In this document: positions 42,183 to 51,112 of the stretch, piece after piece
Layout: every line of letters starts with the position of its first letter
Position numbering within the stretch: the first letter of the stretch is position 1
NCBI GenBank assembly: GCA_030656145.1
Contig: JAUSOF010000003.1
Location: 1-64,000, forward strand
Direction: 5' to 3'
Source of the DNA: Pseudomonas sp.
GTDB taxonomy: Bacteria; Pseudomonadota; Gammaproteobacteria; Pseudomonadales; Pseudomonadaceae
DNA length: 64,000 nt
The notes under the pieces: model-generated
Seen by the model: only the letters and a program-made list of their open reading frames with translations
Told to the model about the DNA's origin: nothing
Databases searched by the model: none
Position numbers and translations under genes: made by a program

Positions 42183-43421
42183 ATGGCTTTGATCGTACAG
42201 AAATTTGGCGGCACCTCCGTCGGCACTGTTGAGCGTATTCAGCAGGTTGCCGAGAAGGTGAAGAAGTTCCGCGAAAACGGCGATGACATTGTGGTCGTGG
42301 TTTCCGCCATGAGCGGTGAAACCAACCGATTGATCGAACTGGCCAAACAGGCGAGCGATGATCAGCCGGTGCCGCGTGAACTCGACGTAATGTTGTCCAC
42401 CGGTGAGCAGGTGACCATTGCCCTGTTGACCATGGCGCTGATTCGCCGTGGTGTGCCGGCGGTGTCTTACACCGGTAATCAGGTGCGTATTCTCACTGAT
42501 AGCGCACACAACAAGGCGCGTATCCTGCAGATTGACGACCAGAAACTGCGTGCCGACCTCAAGGCTGGGCGCGTGGTCGTGGTTGCAGGCTTCCAGGGGG
42601 TGGATGAGCACGGCAATATCACCACGCTCGGGCGTGGTGGCTCCGATACCACCGGTGTGGCCCTGGCGGCGGCACTGAAGGCTGACGAGTGCCAGATCTA
42701 CACCGATGTCGATGGTGTCTACACCACTGACCCGCGTGTGGTGCCCCAGGCTCAGCGCCTGGAAAAGATCACCTTTGAAGAAATGCTGGAAATGGCCAGC
42801 CTGGGTTCCAAGGTGCTGCAAATTCGCTCGGTGGAATTCGCCGGCAAATACAACGTCCCGCTGCGCGTATTGCACAGCTTCAAAGAGGGTCCGGGGACCC
42901 TCATTACCCTTGATGAAGAGGAATCCATGGAACAGCCGATTATTTCCGGCATCGCTTTCAATCGCGACGAAGCCAAGCTGACTATCCGTGGCGTACCGGA
43001 CATCCCGGGCGTGGCGTTCAAGATTCTCGGCCCTGTTAGTGCCGCCAATATCGAAGTCGACATGATCGTGCAGAACGTGGCGCACGATAACACCACCGAT
43101 TTCACCTTCACCGTGCACCGCAACGACTATCAGGCTGCGCAGCAGGTATTGGAAAATACCGCGCGTGAGCTGGGTGCGCGTGAAGTGGTTGGCGACATCA
43201 AGATTGCCAAGGTTTCTATCGTCGGCGTCGGCATGCGCTCCCATGCGGGGGTTGCCAGTCGGATGTTCGAGGCTCTGGCCAAGGAAAACATCAATATCCA
43301 GATGATCTCGACCTCGGAGATCAAAGTGTCCGTGGTCATCGAGGAGAAATACCTGGAGTTGGCAGTGCGTGCTTTGCACACTGCTTTTGAATTGGATGCC
43401 CCCGCCCGACAGGGTGACTGA
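42183..43421 (+). CDS. lysC: Aspartokinase (alpha, with internal start for beta)
   Basis: A 412-residue aspartate kinase that makes aspartyl phosphate for lysine, threonine and methionine. The kinase domain opens with VQKFGGTSVG and has GRGGSDTTGVALA; two ACT domains follow (about 265-410) that bind lysine/threonine for feedback. ATG 42927 (M249, MEQPIISGIAFNRDE) has GAAGAGGAA upstream and begins where the separate beta chain of alpha2beta2 aspartokinases begins, so one gene probably yields both subunits. Followed by a terminator. Confidence 0.96.
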   Translation: MALIVQKFGGTSVGTVERIQQVAEKVKKFRENGDDIVVVVSAMSGETNRLIELAKQASDDQPVPRELDVMLSTGEQVTIALLTMALIRRGVPAVSYTGNQVRILTDSAHNKARILQIDDQKLRADLKAGRVVVVAGFQGVDEHGNITTLGRGGSDTTGVALAAALKADECQIYTDVDGVYTTDPRVVPQAQRLEKITFEEMLEMASLGSKVLQIRSVEFAGKYNVPLRVLHSFKEGPGTLITLDEEESMEQPIISGIAFNRDEAKLTIRGVPDIPGVAFKILGPVSAANIEVDMIVQNVAHDNTTDFTFTVHRNDYQAAQQVLENTARELGAREVVGDIKIAKVSIVGVGMRSHAGVASRMFEALAKENINIQMISTSEIKVSVVIEEKYLELAVRALHTAFELDAPARQGD

Positions 43422-43432
43422 CGGCATTGCCC

Positions 43433-43463
43433 AAAAGGCGCGCACTGTTTGCGCGCCTTTTGT
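43433..43463 (+). terminator. Rho-independent terminator of lysC
   Basis: AAAAGGCGCGC, loop ACTGTTT and GCGCGCCTTTT followed by GTCTTTTTGG, 12 bases after the lysC stop. Confidence 0.9.
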
Positions 43464-43606
43464 CTTTTTGGTTGGTGTGGATGGACTTTCTTTCTGTCCA
43501 CACTAGTCAATACTTGGGTGAAGGCCTCGCTGGCGCGGTATGGGGGCTGCCACCATTTTATTTTTGCAGACTGCTGTATTGGATTTAAATCCGTGAGGAG
43601 AAAGGA

Positions 43607-43792
43607 ATGCTGATTCTAACTCGCCGGGTCGGTGAGACCCTGATGGTAGGTGACGAAGTCACTGTAACCGTGTTGGGCGTGAAGGGTAATCAGGTGCGCA
43701 TTGGCGTTAACGCGCCGAAGGAAGTAGCCGTGCACCGTGAGGAAATTTACCAGCGCATCCAGAAGGAGAAGGACGAAGAACCAAGCCATTAA
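43607..43792 (+). CDS. rsmA: Carbon storage / secondary metabolism RNA-binding regulator
   Basis: A 61-residue CsrA/RsmA dimeric protein that binds GGA motifs in mRNA leaders and represses translation; it is sequestered by RsmY/RsmZ RNAs in Pseudomonas. The start [18 protein letters not shown] and conserved R44 region ([17 protein letters not shown]) are intact. Preceded by GAGGAGAAAGG, a strong ribosome site. Order alaS-lysC-rsmA-tRNA-Ser is that of P. aeruginosa PA0903-PA0905. A GC hairpin without T run (CGGGGCGT / ACGCCCCG, 43820-43848) lies between it and the tRNA. Confidence 0.97.
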   Translation: MLILTRRVGETLMVGDEVTVTVLGVKGNQVRIGVNAPKEVAVHREEIYQRIQKEKDEEPSH

Positions 43793-43854
43793 TTTTTATC
43801 TGATTTTTGGCTTTGCAAGCGGGGCGTTTATGAGTATTATACGCCCCGTGTTGC

Positions 43855-43945
43855 GGAGAGGTGGCCGAGTGGCCGAAGGCGCTCCCCTGCTAAGGGAGTA
43901 CATCTCAAAAGGGTGTCGGGGGTTCGAATCCCCCCTTCTCCGCCA
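43855..43945 (+). tRNA. tRNA-Ser (anticodon GCT)
   Basis: A 91-base type II tRNA with a long variable arm. Acceptor arms GGAGAGG and CTTCTCC pair, discriminator G, encoded CCA; anticodon GCT at 43889-43891 reads AGC/AGT; T-loop GGTTCGAATCC. Confidence 0.97.
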
Positions 43946-44012
43946 TTATTTAGTGTTCTAGGGTGTGATCCTGCTTTGATCAGTAAGTTGTTGAAATTAA
44001 TCTGATTTAAGC

Positions 44013-44040
44013 TTGATTGTGAGATTTTTCACCCTATAAT
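44013..44040 (+). promoter_or_regulatory. Promoter of the tRNA-Arg pair
   Basis: TTGATT (44013-44018), 16 bases, TATAAT (44035-44040), followed by GCGCCCC, a GC-rich discriminator as expected for a stringently controlled stable-RNA promoter; the first tRNA begins 15 bases later. Confidence 0.75.
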
Positions 44041-44054
44041 GCGCCCCGGACAGT

Positions 44055-44131
44055 GCACTCATAGCTCAGCTGGATAGAGTACTCGGCTACGAACCGAGCG
44101 GTCGGAGGTTCGAATCCTCCTGAGTGCACCA
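44055..44131 (+). tRNA. tRNA-Arg (anticodon ACG), copy 1
   Basis: 77 bases; acceptor arms GCACTCA / TGAGTGC, anticodon loop CTACGAA with ACG at 44089-44091 (A34 is expected to be converted to inosine), T-loop GGTTCGAATCC, encoded CCA. Confidence 0.97.
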
Positions 44132-44202
44132 TATTGAAGATGACCTGTAGCGATGCAGGTTGTGTTTGAAGCCAGCGGTGATCTGGTTAAAAAGCGCCAC
44201 TT

Positions 44203-44279
44203 GCACTCATAGCTCAGCTGGATAGAGTACTCGGCTACGAACCGAGCGGTCGGAGGTTCGAATCCTCCTGAGTGCACCA
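44203..44279 (+). tRNA. tRNA-Arg (anticodon ACG), copy 2
   Basis: Identical in all 77 bases to the copy at 44055; the 71-base spacer between them is different, so both are probably cut from one transcript. Confidence 0.97.
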
Positions 44280-44288
44280 ACAAATAGA

Positions 44289-44317
44289 AGGGCCTGCAGC
44301 GATGCAGGCCCTTTTTC
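44289..44317 (+). terminator. Rho-independent terminator after the tRNA-Arg genes
   Basis: AGGGCCTGC, loop AGCGAT and GCAGGCCCTTTTTC, 10 bases beyond the second tRNA. Confidence 0.92.
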
Positions 44318-44506
44318 TTTGCGTCGCCGAAAGTAGCCGTTTAGCACGGCATGCCACGCCACGATGTCCTGTCAGGCACGCGCTGCCCTGCAGACCTACC
44401 AATACCAGCTCGATCTCCTCCCAAAGTACCATTCTGTCGCGGGCGTTCTGGGTGCATAACTAGCACTGCCGGAATTCACCGGTTTTGATAAGAAGAGGAC
44501 CGCGCC

Positions 44507-44578
44507 ATGTGGACTAAACCCGCCTTCACCGATATGCGCATTGGTTTCGAAGTCACCATGTACTTCGCCAATCGTTGA
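44507..44578 (+). CDS. pqqA: PQQ precursor peptide PqqA
   Basis: A 23-residue peptide, [20 protein letters not shown] followed by ANR. It is the substrate from which pyrroloquinoline quinone is made: E15 and Y19 are at the conserved E-x3-Y positions whose side chains PqqE joins. The ATG follows AAGAGGA. It is too short for ordinary gene-length cut-offs but sits directly before pqqB, with a GC hairpin between. Confidence 0.95.
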   Translation: MWTKPAFTDMRIGFEVTMYFANR

Positions 44579-44586
44579 TCCGCCTT

Positions 44587-44605
44587 GCCCCGGCCCTGTC
44601 GGGGC
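44587..44605 (+). other. Hairpin between pqqA and pqqB
   Basis: GCCCCG and CGGGGC with a 7-base loop, directly after pqqA. Such hairpins are seen downstream of pqqA in other bacteria, where pqqA transcript is much more abundant than that of the downstream genes. No T run follows. Confidence 0.55.
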
Positions 44606-44624
44606 ATCTCACCCGGAACTCATC

Positions 44625-45539
44625 ATGCATATCCAGATTCTCGGTTCCGCCGCTGGCGGTGGTTTTCCTCAGTGGAATTGTAATTGCCACAACTGCCGTG
44701 GCGTGCGTGACGGCAGCCTGAATGCGCAGCCGCGTACTCAGTCGTCCATTGCCCTGTCCGACGATGGGGTCAACTGGATACTGTGTAACGCCTCGCCGGA
44801 TATCCGCGCGCAAATCGAAGCCTTTCCGCTCCTGCAGCCGGCACGCAAGCCTCGTGATACGGCGATTGGCGCGATTATCCTGCTGGACAGCCAGATCGAT
44901 CATTGCACCGGTCTGCTGACCCTGCGCGAAGGCTGTCCGCACACGGTCTGGTGTACCGAGATGGTGCATCAGGACCTCACCAGCGGATTTCCCCTGTTCA
45001 CCATGCTCGACCACTGGAATGGTGGCCTGCAGCATCAACTGATCGAGCTGGGCGGGGTGCCGTTCACGATCCCGACCTGCCCGAACCTGTCGATCACCGC
45101 CATTGCCCTGCGCAGCAGTGCTCCGCCTTATTCGCCGCACCGCGGCAACCCGCACCCAGGCGACAATATCGGCTTGTTCGTCGAGGACCGGCGCACGGGC
45201 GGCACGTTGTTCTATGCCCCGGGGCTGGGGCAGGTTGACGATGCCTTGCTGGCCTGGATGCGTCGTGCCGATTGCCTGCTGGTCGACGGCACCCTGTGGC
45301 GCGATGACGAAATGCGTCACTGCGGGGTGGGCGACAAGCTCGGCAGCGAGATGGGTCATCTGCCGCAAAGCGGTTCCGGTGGCATGGTCGAGGTGCTTGA
45401 CGGCCTGTCGGCCAAGCAAAAGATCCTTATTCACATCAATAACACCAACCCGATCCTCGATGTCGATTCGCCTGAGCGCGCCGAGTTGTGCGCCCACGGC
45501 ATAGACGTCGCCTGGGATGGTATGAGCATCAATCTGTAG
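44625..45539 (+). CDS. pqqB: PQQ biosynthesis protein PqqB
   Basis: A 304-residue metallo-beta-lactamase-fold protein thought to hydroxylate the tyrosine of the PqqA-derived intermediate. It begins [20 protein letters not shown]; the CNCHNC cysteines (structural zinc) and [11 protein letters not shown] and EMGHLPQSG blocks are typical. The start at 44625 matches family members; the upstream in-frame extension overlaps pqqA and is rejected. Its stop codon is part of a REP palindrome. Confidence 0.96.
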   Translation: MHIQILGSAAGGGFPQWNCNCHNCRGVRDGSLNAQPRTQSSIALSDDGVNWILCNASPDIRAQIEAFPLLQPARKPRDTAIGAIILLDSQIDHCTGLLTLREGCPHTVWCTEMVHQDLTSGFPLFTMLDHWNGGLQHQLIELGGVPFTIPTCPNLSITAIALRSSAPPYSPHRGNPHPGDNIGLFVEDRRTGGTLFYAPGLGQVDDALLAWMRRADCLLVDGTLWRDDEMRHCGVGDKLGSEMGHLPQSGSGGMVEVLDGLSAKQKILIHINNTNPILDVDSPERAELCAHGIDVAWDGMSINL

Positions 45540-45556
45540 GGTGCGCCGTGCGCACC
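45536..45556. repeat. REP palindrome at the pqqB stop codon
   Basis: GTAGGGTGCGCCGTGCGCAC begins inside the pqqB stop codon (TAG 45537-45539). The same palindrome family occurs after aruE, between pqqC and pqqD, and within pqqH. Confidence 0.75.
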
Positions 45557-45587
45557 GAAGGCAGACCACAAGAGCACCGGAGAGCCG

Positions 45588-46340
45588 ATGAGCCAGACCG
45601 CCATGAGCCCCGCCGAATTCGAGCAGGCGTTGCGCGCCAAGGGCGCCTATTACCATATTCATCACCCTTTCCACCGCGCGATGTATGCCGGTCAATCCAG
45701 CCGCGAGCAGATCCAGGGCTGGGTCGCCAACCGCTTCTACTACCAGCTGAATATCCCGTTGAAGGATGCGGCGATCATGGCCAATTGCCCGGATCGCGAC
45801 ACGCGCCGTGAGTGGGTGCAGCGCATCCTCGATCACGATGGTGCGCCCGGCGAGGAGGGCGGCATCGAAGCCTGGTTGCGCCTGGCCGAAGCCGTAGGGC
45901 TGGATCGCGAGCAGGTGCTGTCCCAGGAGTTGGTATTGCCGGGGGTGCGCTTCGCGGTCGATGCCTACGTCAACTTCGCCCGCCGTGCCTGCTGGCAGGA
46001 GGCGGCCAGCAGTTCGCTGACCGAACTGTTCGCCCCGACCATCCATCAGTCGCGCCTGGATGCCTGGCCGCAGCATTACCCCTGGATCGATGCCAGCGGT
46101 TACGACTACTTCCGCAAACGTCTGAAAGAGGCGCGCCGCGATGTCGAGCATGGCCTGCGCATCACCCTGCAGCACTACACGACCTACGAGGGTCAGCAGC
46201 GCATGCTGGAGATCCTGCAGTTCAAGCTGGATGTGTTGTGGAGCATGCTTGATGCCATGAGCATGGCCTACGAGCTGGAGCGTGCGCCCTATCATTCGGT
46301 GACGACTGAGCGGGTCTGGCATAAGGGGATCGCGTTGTGA
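45588..46340 (+). CDS. pqqC: Pyrroloquinoline-quinone synthase PqqC
   Basis: A 250-residue all-helical, cofactor-free oxidase (TenA/haem-oxygenase-like fold) that closes the ring and performs the final eight-electron oxidation to PQQ. Family blocks: [54 protein letters not shown] and YDYFRKRL. Preceded by CGGAGA. Length is normal. Confidence 0.96.
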   Translation: MSQTAMSPAEFEQALRAKGAYYHIHHPFHRAMYAGQSSREQIQGWVANRFYYQLNIPLKDAAIMANCPDRDTRREWVQRILDHDGAPGEEGGIEAWLRLAEAVGLDREQVLSQELVLPGVRFAVDAYVNFARRACWQEAASSSLTELFAPTIHQSRLDAWPQHYPWIDASGYDYFRKRLKEARRDVEHGLRITLQHYTTYEGQQRMLEILQFKLDVLWSMLDAMSMAYELERAPYHSVTTERVWHKGIAL

Positions 46341-46353
46341 GCAGCAGTCTACT

Positions 46354-46414
46354 GGTGCGCACAGCGCACCCTACATTTGCACGCGGCACATCCTTAGGGT
46401 GCGCGGCGCGCACC
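46354..46414. repeat. Two REP palindromes between pqqC and pqqD
   Basis: GGTGCGCACAGCGCACCCTA (46354-46373) and TTAGGGTGCGCGGCGCGCAC (46394-46413), 20 bases apart and facing each other, in a spacer that is normally very short in pqq operons. Confidence 0.75.
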
Positions 46415-46431
46415 GCAGCGGAGTCGATGGT

Positions 46432-46710
46432 ATGAACCAATCCCTTGCCAGCAAGATCCCCACGTTGCGTCGTGGCTTTCGTCTGCAGTTCGAGCCCGTG
46501 CAAAACTGCCATGTGCTGCTTTATCCGGAAGGCATGATCAAACTCAACGACAGCGCCGGGGAGATCCTCCAGCAGGTCAATGGGACGCACAGCGTCGGTG
46601 AGATCATTGATACGTTGAGCGAGCGCTTCCCGGACGTGCCGGGGCTCGATGAAGACATCCTGGCCTTTATGGAGGTAGCCAATGCTCAGTTCTGGATCGA
46701 GTTGCAGTAA
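46432..46710 (+). CDS. pqqD: PQQ biosynthesis peptide chaperone PqqD
   Basis: A 92-residue RiPP recognition element that binds PqqA and presents it to PqqE. Winged-helix core with [20 protein letters not shown] and [13 protein letters not shown]. The start at 46432 gives the usual length. It overlaps pqqE by 29 bases. Confidence 0.94.
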   Translation: MNQSLASKIPTLRRGFRLQFEPVQNCHVLLYPEGMIKLNDSAGEILQQVNGTHSVGEIIDTLSERFPDVPGLDEDILAFMEVANAQFWIELQ

Positions 46711-47836
46711 GCCTGGGCATGAACCCGGTCCACCGTTGTGGCTGTTGGCCGAGCTGACCTATCGCTGCCCGCTGCAATGCCCGTACTGCTCCAACCCGCT
46801 GGATTTTTCCCAGCAGGGTCAGGAGCTGACCACCGCCGAGTGGATCGAGGTGTTTCGTCAGGCGCGCGCGCTGGGTGCCGCGCAATTAGGCTTTTCCGGT
46901 GGCGAGCCACTGGTGCGTCAGGATCTGGCCGAGCTGATCAAGGCGGCGCGGGATCTGGGCTACTACACCAACCTGATCACCTCTGGTATCGGATTGAGTG
47001 AAGCGCGCATCGCCAGTTTCAGCGAGGCCGGTCTGGATCATATCCAGATCAGCTTCCAGGCTGCCGATGAGGACGTGAACAATATGCTGGCCGGCTCGAA
47101 GAAGGCCTTCGCCCAGAAGCTGGCCATGGCCCGGGCAGTCAAGGCGGCTGGTTATCCCATGGTGCTGAACTTCGTCACCCACCGGCACAACATCGACAGC
47201 ATCGAACGGATTATCGAGCTGTGCCTGGAGCTGGAGGCGGATTTCGTCGAGTTGGCCACCTGTCAGTTCTATGGGTGGGCCGAGCTCAATCGCGCGGGCC
47301 TGTTGCCGACTCGCGCCCAACTGGAGCGTGCCGAGCGCATCACCAACGAGTGGCGCGCCAAGCTGGCGGCCGAGAACCACCCATGCAAGCTGATCTTCGT
47401 CACCCCGGATTACTACGAGGAGCGGCCCAAGGCCTGCATGAATGGCTGGGGCAACCTGTTCCTCGACATCACCCCGGACGGCACCGCACTGCCGTGCCAC
47501 AGCGCGCGCCAGCTGCCGGTGCAGTTTCCCAACGTGCGCGAGCACAGTATCGAGCACATCTGGCGCGACTCTTTCGGTTTCAACCGCTTCCGTGGTGACG
47601 ACTGGATGCCCGAACCGTGCCGTTCCTGTGACGAAAAGGCCAAGGATCTCGGCGGCTGCCGCTGCCAGGCCTTCATGCTCACGGGCGACGCCAGCAACGC
47701 CGATCCGGTGTGTAGCAAGTCGGCGCACCACGGCATCATCCTTGCCGCACGGGCCGAGGCCGAGCAGGCGCCTGGAGCGCTGGAGAGCCTGGTTTTGCGC
47801 AACGAGAAGGCTTCCACGCTGATCTGCAAGGCGTAG
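46682..47836 (+). CDS. pqqE: PqqA peptide cyclase PqqE (radical SAM/SPASM)
   Basis: A 384-residue radical SAM enzyme that forms the carbon-carbon bond between E15 and Y19 of PqqA. The SAM-cluster motif is CPLQCPYC (C29, C33, C36) and FSGGEPL follows; the SPASM domain cysteines include [33 protein letters not shown]. The ATG at 46682 inside pqqD follows GGAGG at 6 bases, which supports the overlap. Confidence 0.96.
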   Translation: MLSSGSSCSKPGHEPGPPLWLLAELTYRCPLQCPYCSNPLDFSQQGQELTTAEWIEVFRQARALGAAQLGFSGGEPLVRQDLAELIKAARDLGYYTNLITSGIGLSEARIASFSEAGLDHIQISFQAADEDVNNMLAGSKKAFAQKLAMARAVKAAGYPMVLNFVTHRHNIDSIERIIELCLELEADFVELATCQFYGWAELNRAGLLPTRAQLERAERITNEWRAKLAAENHPCKLIFVTPDYYEERPKACMNGWGNLFLDITPDGTALPCHSARQLPVQFPNVREHSIEHIWRDSFGFNRFRGDDWMPEPCRSCDEKAKDLGGCRCQAFMLTGDASNADPVCSKSAHHGIILAARAEAEQAPGALESLVLRNEKASTLICKA

Positions 47837-47844
47837 GGCGGGCA

Positions 47845-49776
47845 ATGCGTACCGAAGAAGCCGATGGCATCTGGAGTGCCGCCCAGGCCGCAGCTGCCAG
47901 CAGTGATTTCGCCGAACTGCACGCCGCTCATGGTGGCTTGCTGTGGGTGGCTTTCGATCCGCAGCAGGCGCGCTGCGGTCTGTTCTTCTGGCGTGACGAG
48001 GCGGTGCATGAGCTGACGCCAGCGGATTTTTCCGTGCGCAGTCGCGTCTACGAGTACGGCGGCGGCGCCTGCTGCGCCACCGACCAGGGCGTGGCCTTCG
48101 TCAACGAGACTGACCAGCAGCTCTATCTGCTGCCTTGTGGGAGCGGCCTTGGCCGCGAATTATCGACGCCGCCCCAGCAGCTGACCACCCGCCCGGATTG
48201 CCGTTACGGCGATCTGTCCTTCGTCCCGGACTGGCAGGCCCTTTTGGCTGTGGAGGAAAGCCACGAAGCGGCCGGGGTGATCCATCGCCTGGTGCGCATC
48301 GGCCTGGACGGCAGCCGGCGGGTGCTGGCCGAAGGTGCCGACTTCTATGCCGGCCCGGTTGCCAGTGCCGACGGCCGCCAGTTGGCCTGGATCGAGTGGG
48401 ACAGACCCTATCAACCCTGGATCGCCACCCGCCTGTGTTTGCGTGAGGGTGAGGAGGGCGAACGGATTCTGGCCGGCGCCGACCACGACCAGTCCCTGCA
48501 ACAGCCGCGCTTCGCTGCCGATGGCCGGCTCTGGGTGCTCTCCGACCGCCACGGCTGGTGGCAGCCGGCGTGCGCTGCGGATGTTTCGTCTGCGACGGAC
48601 CGTGCGTACGGAGCACCCTATGATCATGCGCCGGCGCCCTGGCAATTGGGCGCCTGTACCTACCTGCCACTCGAGTCGGGTGACATGCTGCTGAGCCGTT
48701 TCGAGCAGGGCTTCGGCCTGCTGCTTGAGCGGGCCTTAGGGTGCGCCGCGCGCACCGATGCTTTCAGCGAGAGCGCCACTGATGTGCATGGCCACGGCGG
48801 CCCTGCGTCGCCGGGCGAGCGGCGTCTGGCCTCGGGCTTCAGCCGCTTTCGCTGTCTGGCCGCGGATGCCGAGCATTTTTACTGCATTGCCGGGGCGCCG
48901 GATCGTCTGCCGGCGATTCTGGCCATCAGCCGTGATAATGGCGCGGTGCGCATTCTTGTCGGTGGTGAGGCGCCATTGGGCAAACAGTACCTGCCCATGC
49001 CGCAGCCGTTTAGCTGTCCGGTCGGTGAGGGCGAACGCAGTCATGGGTTTTTCTATGCGCCAGAGGGGCCAGCGGGGCTAGCCGAGAAGCCGCCGTTGCT
49101 GGTGTTTCTGCATGGCGGACCCACGTCGGCCTGCTATCCGGTGTTTGATCCGCGCATTGCTTTCTGGACGCTACGTGGCTTCGCTGTGCTCGACCTCAAT
49201 TACCGCGGCAGCAGCGGTTATGGCCGTGCCTATCGCCTGCGTCTGGCGGGGGAGTGGGGGTGTATCGAGGTGGCGGACGCCGAGGCGGCGGTGGCGCACC
49301 TGGCCGCCGGTGGTCTGATCAATCCCGCACGTGCATTTATTCGCGGTGCCAGTGCCGGCGGTTACACGGCGTTATGCGCCCTGGCCTTTACCCAGGTGTT
49401 TCGCGGCGGCGCGAGTCTCTATGGGGTCAGTGACCCGCTGGCCTTGCGCAAGGTGACGCACAAGTTTGAGGCTGATTATCTGGACTGGCTGATCGGCGAT
49501 CCGCTGCGCGATGCTCAGCGCTATCGGGAGCGCACGCCGCTAATGCACGCCGACCGGATCAGCGCGCCGCTGATCTTTTTTCAGGGCGGTCTGGATGCGG
49601 TGGTGTTGCCGGCGCAGACCGAGCAGATGGTCGCTGCGCTAAGGTTGCGCGGCGTGCCGGTGGAGTACCATCTGTATCCGCAAGAGCGTCACGGTTTTCG
49701 CCAGGCGGCGAACCTGGCCCATGCTCTGGCGTGTGAGTGGCGCTTCTATCGGCAGTTGCTGGCAACGCTCGCCTGA
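47845..49776 (+). CDS. pqqH: Prolyl-oligopeptidase-type protease of the pqq operon
   Basis: A 643-residue S9-family peptidase: seven-bladed propeller at about 1-400 and alpha/beta-hydrolase at 400-643 with triad S503 (RGASAGGYTALC), D584 (QGGLDAVVL) and H616 (QERHGFRQA). Orthologues follow pqqE in P. aeruginosa (PA1990) and may release the modified PqqA core; that role is not proved. Three Pseudomonas REP units lie inside the coding sequence in frame: at 48133-48161 (codes LPCGSGLGRELS), about 48597-48620 (TDRAYGAPYD) and 48736-48756 (ALGCAARTD). This explains a length about 30 residues above what I expect for the family. Start 8 bases after pqqE. Confidence 0.9.
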   Translation: MRTEEADGIWSAAQAAAASSDFAELHAAHGGLLWVAFDPQQARCGLFFWRDEAVHELTPADFSVRSRVYEYGGGACCATDQGVAFVNETDQQLYLLPCGSGLGRELSTPPQQLTTRPDCRYGDLSFVPDWQALLAVEESHEAAGVIHRLVRIGLDGSRRVLAEGADFYAGPVASADGRQLAWIEWDRPYQPWIATRLCLREGEEGERILAGADHDQSLQQPRFAADGRLWVLSDRHGWWQPACAADVSSATDRAYGAPYDHAPAPWQLGACTYLPLESGDMLLSRFEQGFGLLLERALGCAARTDAFSESATDVHGHGGPASPGERRLASGFSRFRCLAADAEHFYCIAGAPDRLPAILAISRDNGAVRILVGGEAPLGKQYLPMPQPFSCPVGEGERSHGFFYAPEGPAGLAEKPPLLVFLHGGPTSACYPVFDPRIAFWTLRGFAVLDLNYRGSSGYGRAYRLRLAGEWGCIEVADAEAAVAHLAAGGLINPARAFIRGASAGGYTALCALAFTQVFRGGASLYGVSDPLALRKVTHKFEADYLDWLIGDPLRDAQRYRERTPLMHADRISAPLIFFQGGLDAVVLPAQTEQMVAALRLRGVPVEYHLYPQERHGFRQAANLAHALACEWRFYRQLLATLA

Positions 49777-49948
49777 GCAGGTCCAGGCGTCAGGCGCGTA
49801 AGCTGCGAGGTTTCCTGCAGGGGTTTGTGGCTTTCGCGGTCATGGTCGCTCCCGCAAAGCGGCCGCCAAGCGACTGCAGGAGCATTGCATTGGCAGGTGA
49901 ATCCAGTACGCTGCCCGGTAGTCAAAATAACAAGCAGTAGGCCGTGGC

Positions 49949-51112
49949 ATGAGCCCCGATATTAGTCTTCATCGTAAATTCGTCTCGCCGGAAATTGTCT
50001 TTGGTGCGGGTTGTCGGCATAGCGTGGGCAACTACGCCAGTAACTTCGGTGCGCGCAAGGTCCTGTTGGTTTCTGATCCAGGGGTGCAAGCTGCCGGTTG
50101 GGTGGCGGATGTGCAGGCCAGTCTATTGCGCCAGGGCATCGAGCACTGCCTGTACACCCAGGTATCGCCCAATCCTCGCTGTGAAGAGGTGATGCTTGGC
50201 GCCGAGCTTTATCGCAGCCAGGGTTGCAACGTGATCGTGGCGGTGGGCGGCGGCAGCCCGATGGACTGCGCCAAGGGCATCGGCATTGCGGTGGCCCATG
50301 GTCGCAATATCATCGAGTTCGAGGGGGTGGATACCCTGCGTGTACCGAGCCCGCCGCTGATCCTGATTCCAACCACTGCCGGTACGTCGGCAGATGTCTC
50401 GCAGTTCGTGATCATCTCCAATCAGGACGAGCGGATGAAGTTCTCCATCGTCAGCAAGGGTGCGGTGCCCGACGTTTCGTTGATTGATCCGGAAACCACC
50501 CTGAGCATGGATCCGTTTCTTTCAGCCTGTACCGGCATCGATGCGCTGGTGCACGCGATCGAAGCCTTCGTGTCCACCGGCGCCGGACCCTTGACCGACT
50601 CTCACGCGCTGGAAGCCATGCGCCTGATCAATGGCAACCTGGTGGCGATGATCGCCAACCCCAATGAAATTGCCCTGCGCGAGAAGATCATGCTTGGCAG
50701 CATGCAAGCTGGTCTGGCCTTTTCCAATGCCATTCTCGGTGCTGTGCATGCGATGTCGCACAGCCTGGGTGGATTCCTCGACCTGCCGCACGGTCTGTGT
50801 AATGCGGTATTGGTCGAGCATGTGGTGGCGTTCAACTACAAGGCCGCGCCGGAGCGCTTCAAGATGGTGGCCGAAACCCTCGGCGTCGACACCCGCGGCC
50901 TCACTCATCCGCAGATTCGCCTGCGCCTGGTCGAACACCTGATTCAGTTCAAGCACGCCGTTGGCTTCCATGAAACCCTCGCGCTGCATGGCGTGGGCAG
51001 TTCGGACATCCCGTTCCTGTCACGCAATGCCATGCAGGATCCCTGCATTCTTACCAATCCGAGGGATTCGACCCAGCGCGATGTCGAGGTCGTCTATGCC
51101 GAAGCCCTCTGA
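49949..51112 (+). CDS. ercA: Iron-containing alcohol dehydrogenase ErcA
   Basis: A 387-residue group III (Fe-dependent) alcohol dehydrogenase. NAD-binding GGGSPMDCAKGIG and TAGTSADVS; metal-binding DALVHAIEAF, AMSHSLGGFLDLPHGLCNAV. In P. aeruginosa ErcA (PA1991) is needed for regulated ethanol oxidation and lies between pqq genes and ercS, as here. It probably senses or clears an alcohol/aldehyde signal; the true substrate is unknown. Its end overlaps ercS by 17 bases. Confidence 0.92.
   Translation: MSPDISLHRKFVSPEIVFGAGCRHSVGNYASNFGARKVLLVSDPGVQAAGWVADVQASLLRQGIEHCLYTQVSPNPRCEEVMLGAELYRSQGCNVIVAVGGGSPMDCAKGIGIAVAHGRNIIEFEGVDTLRVPSPPLILIPTTAGTSADVSQFVIISNQDERMKFSIVSKGAVPDVSLIDPETTLSMDPFLSACTGIDALVHAIEAFVSTGAGPLTDSHALEAMRLINGNLVAMIANPNEIALREKIMLGSMQAGLAFSNAILGAVHAMSHSLGGFLDLPHGLCNAVLVEHVVAFNYKAAPERFKMVAETLGVDTRGLTHPQIRLRLVEHLIQFKHAVGFHETLALHGVGSSDIPFLSRNAMQDPCILTNPRDSTQRDVEVVYAEAL

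Noticed and set aside
41565..43445. 626-codon minus-strand open frame opposite alaS/lysC
   Set aside because: Spans two real genes in antisense and has serine/arginine-rich shadow composition.
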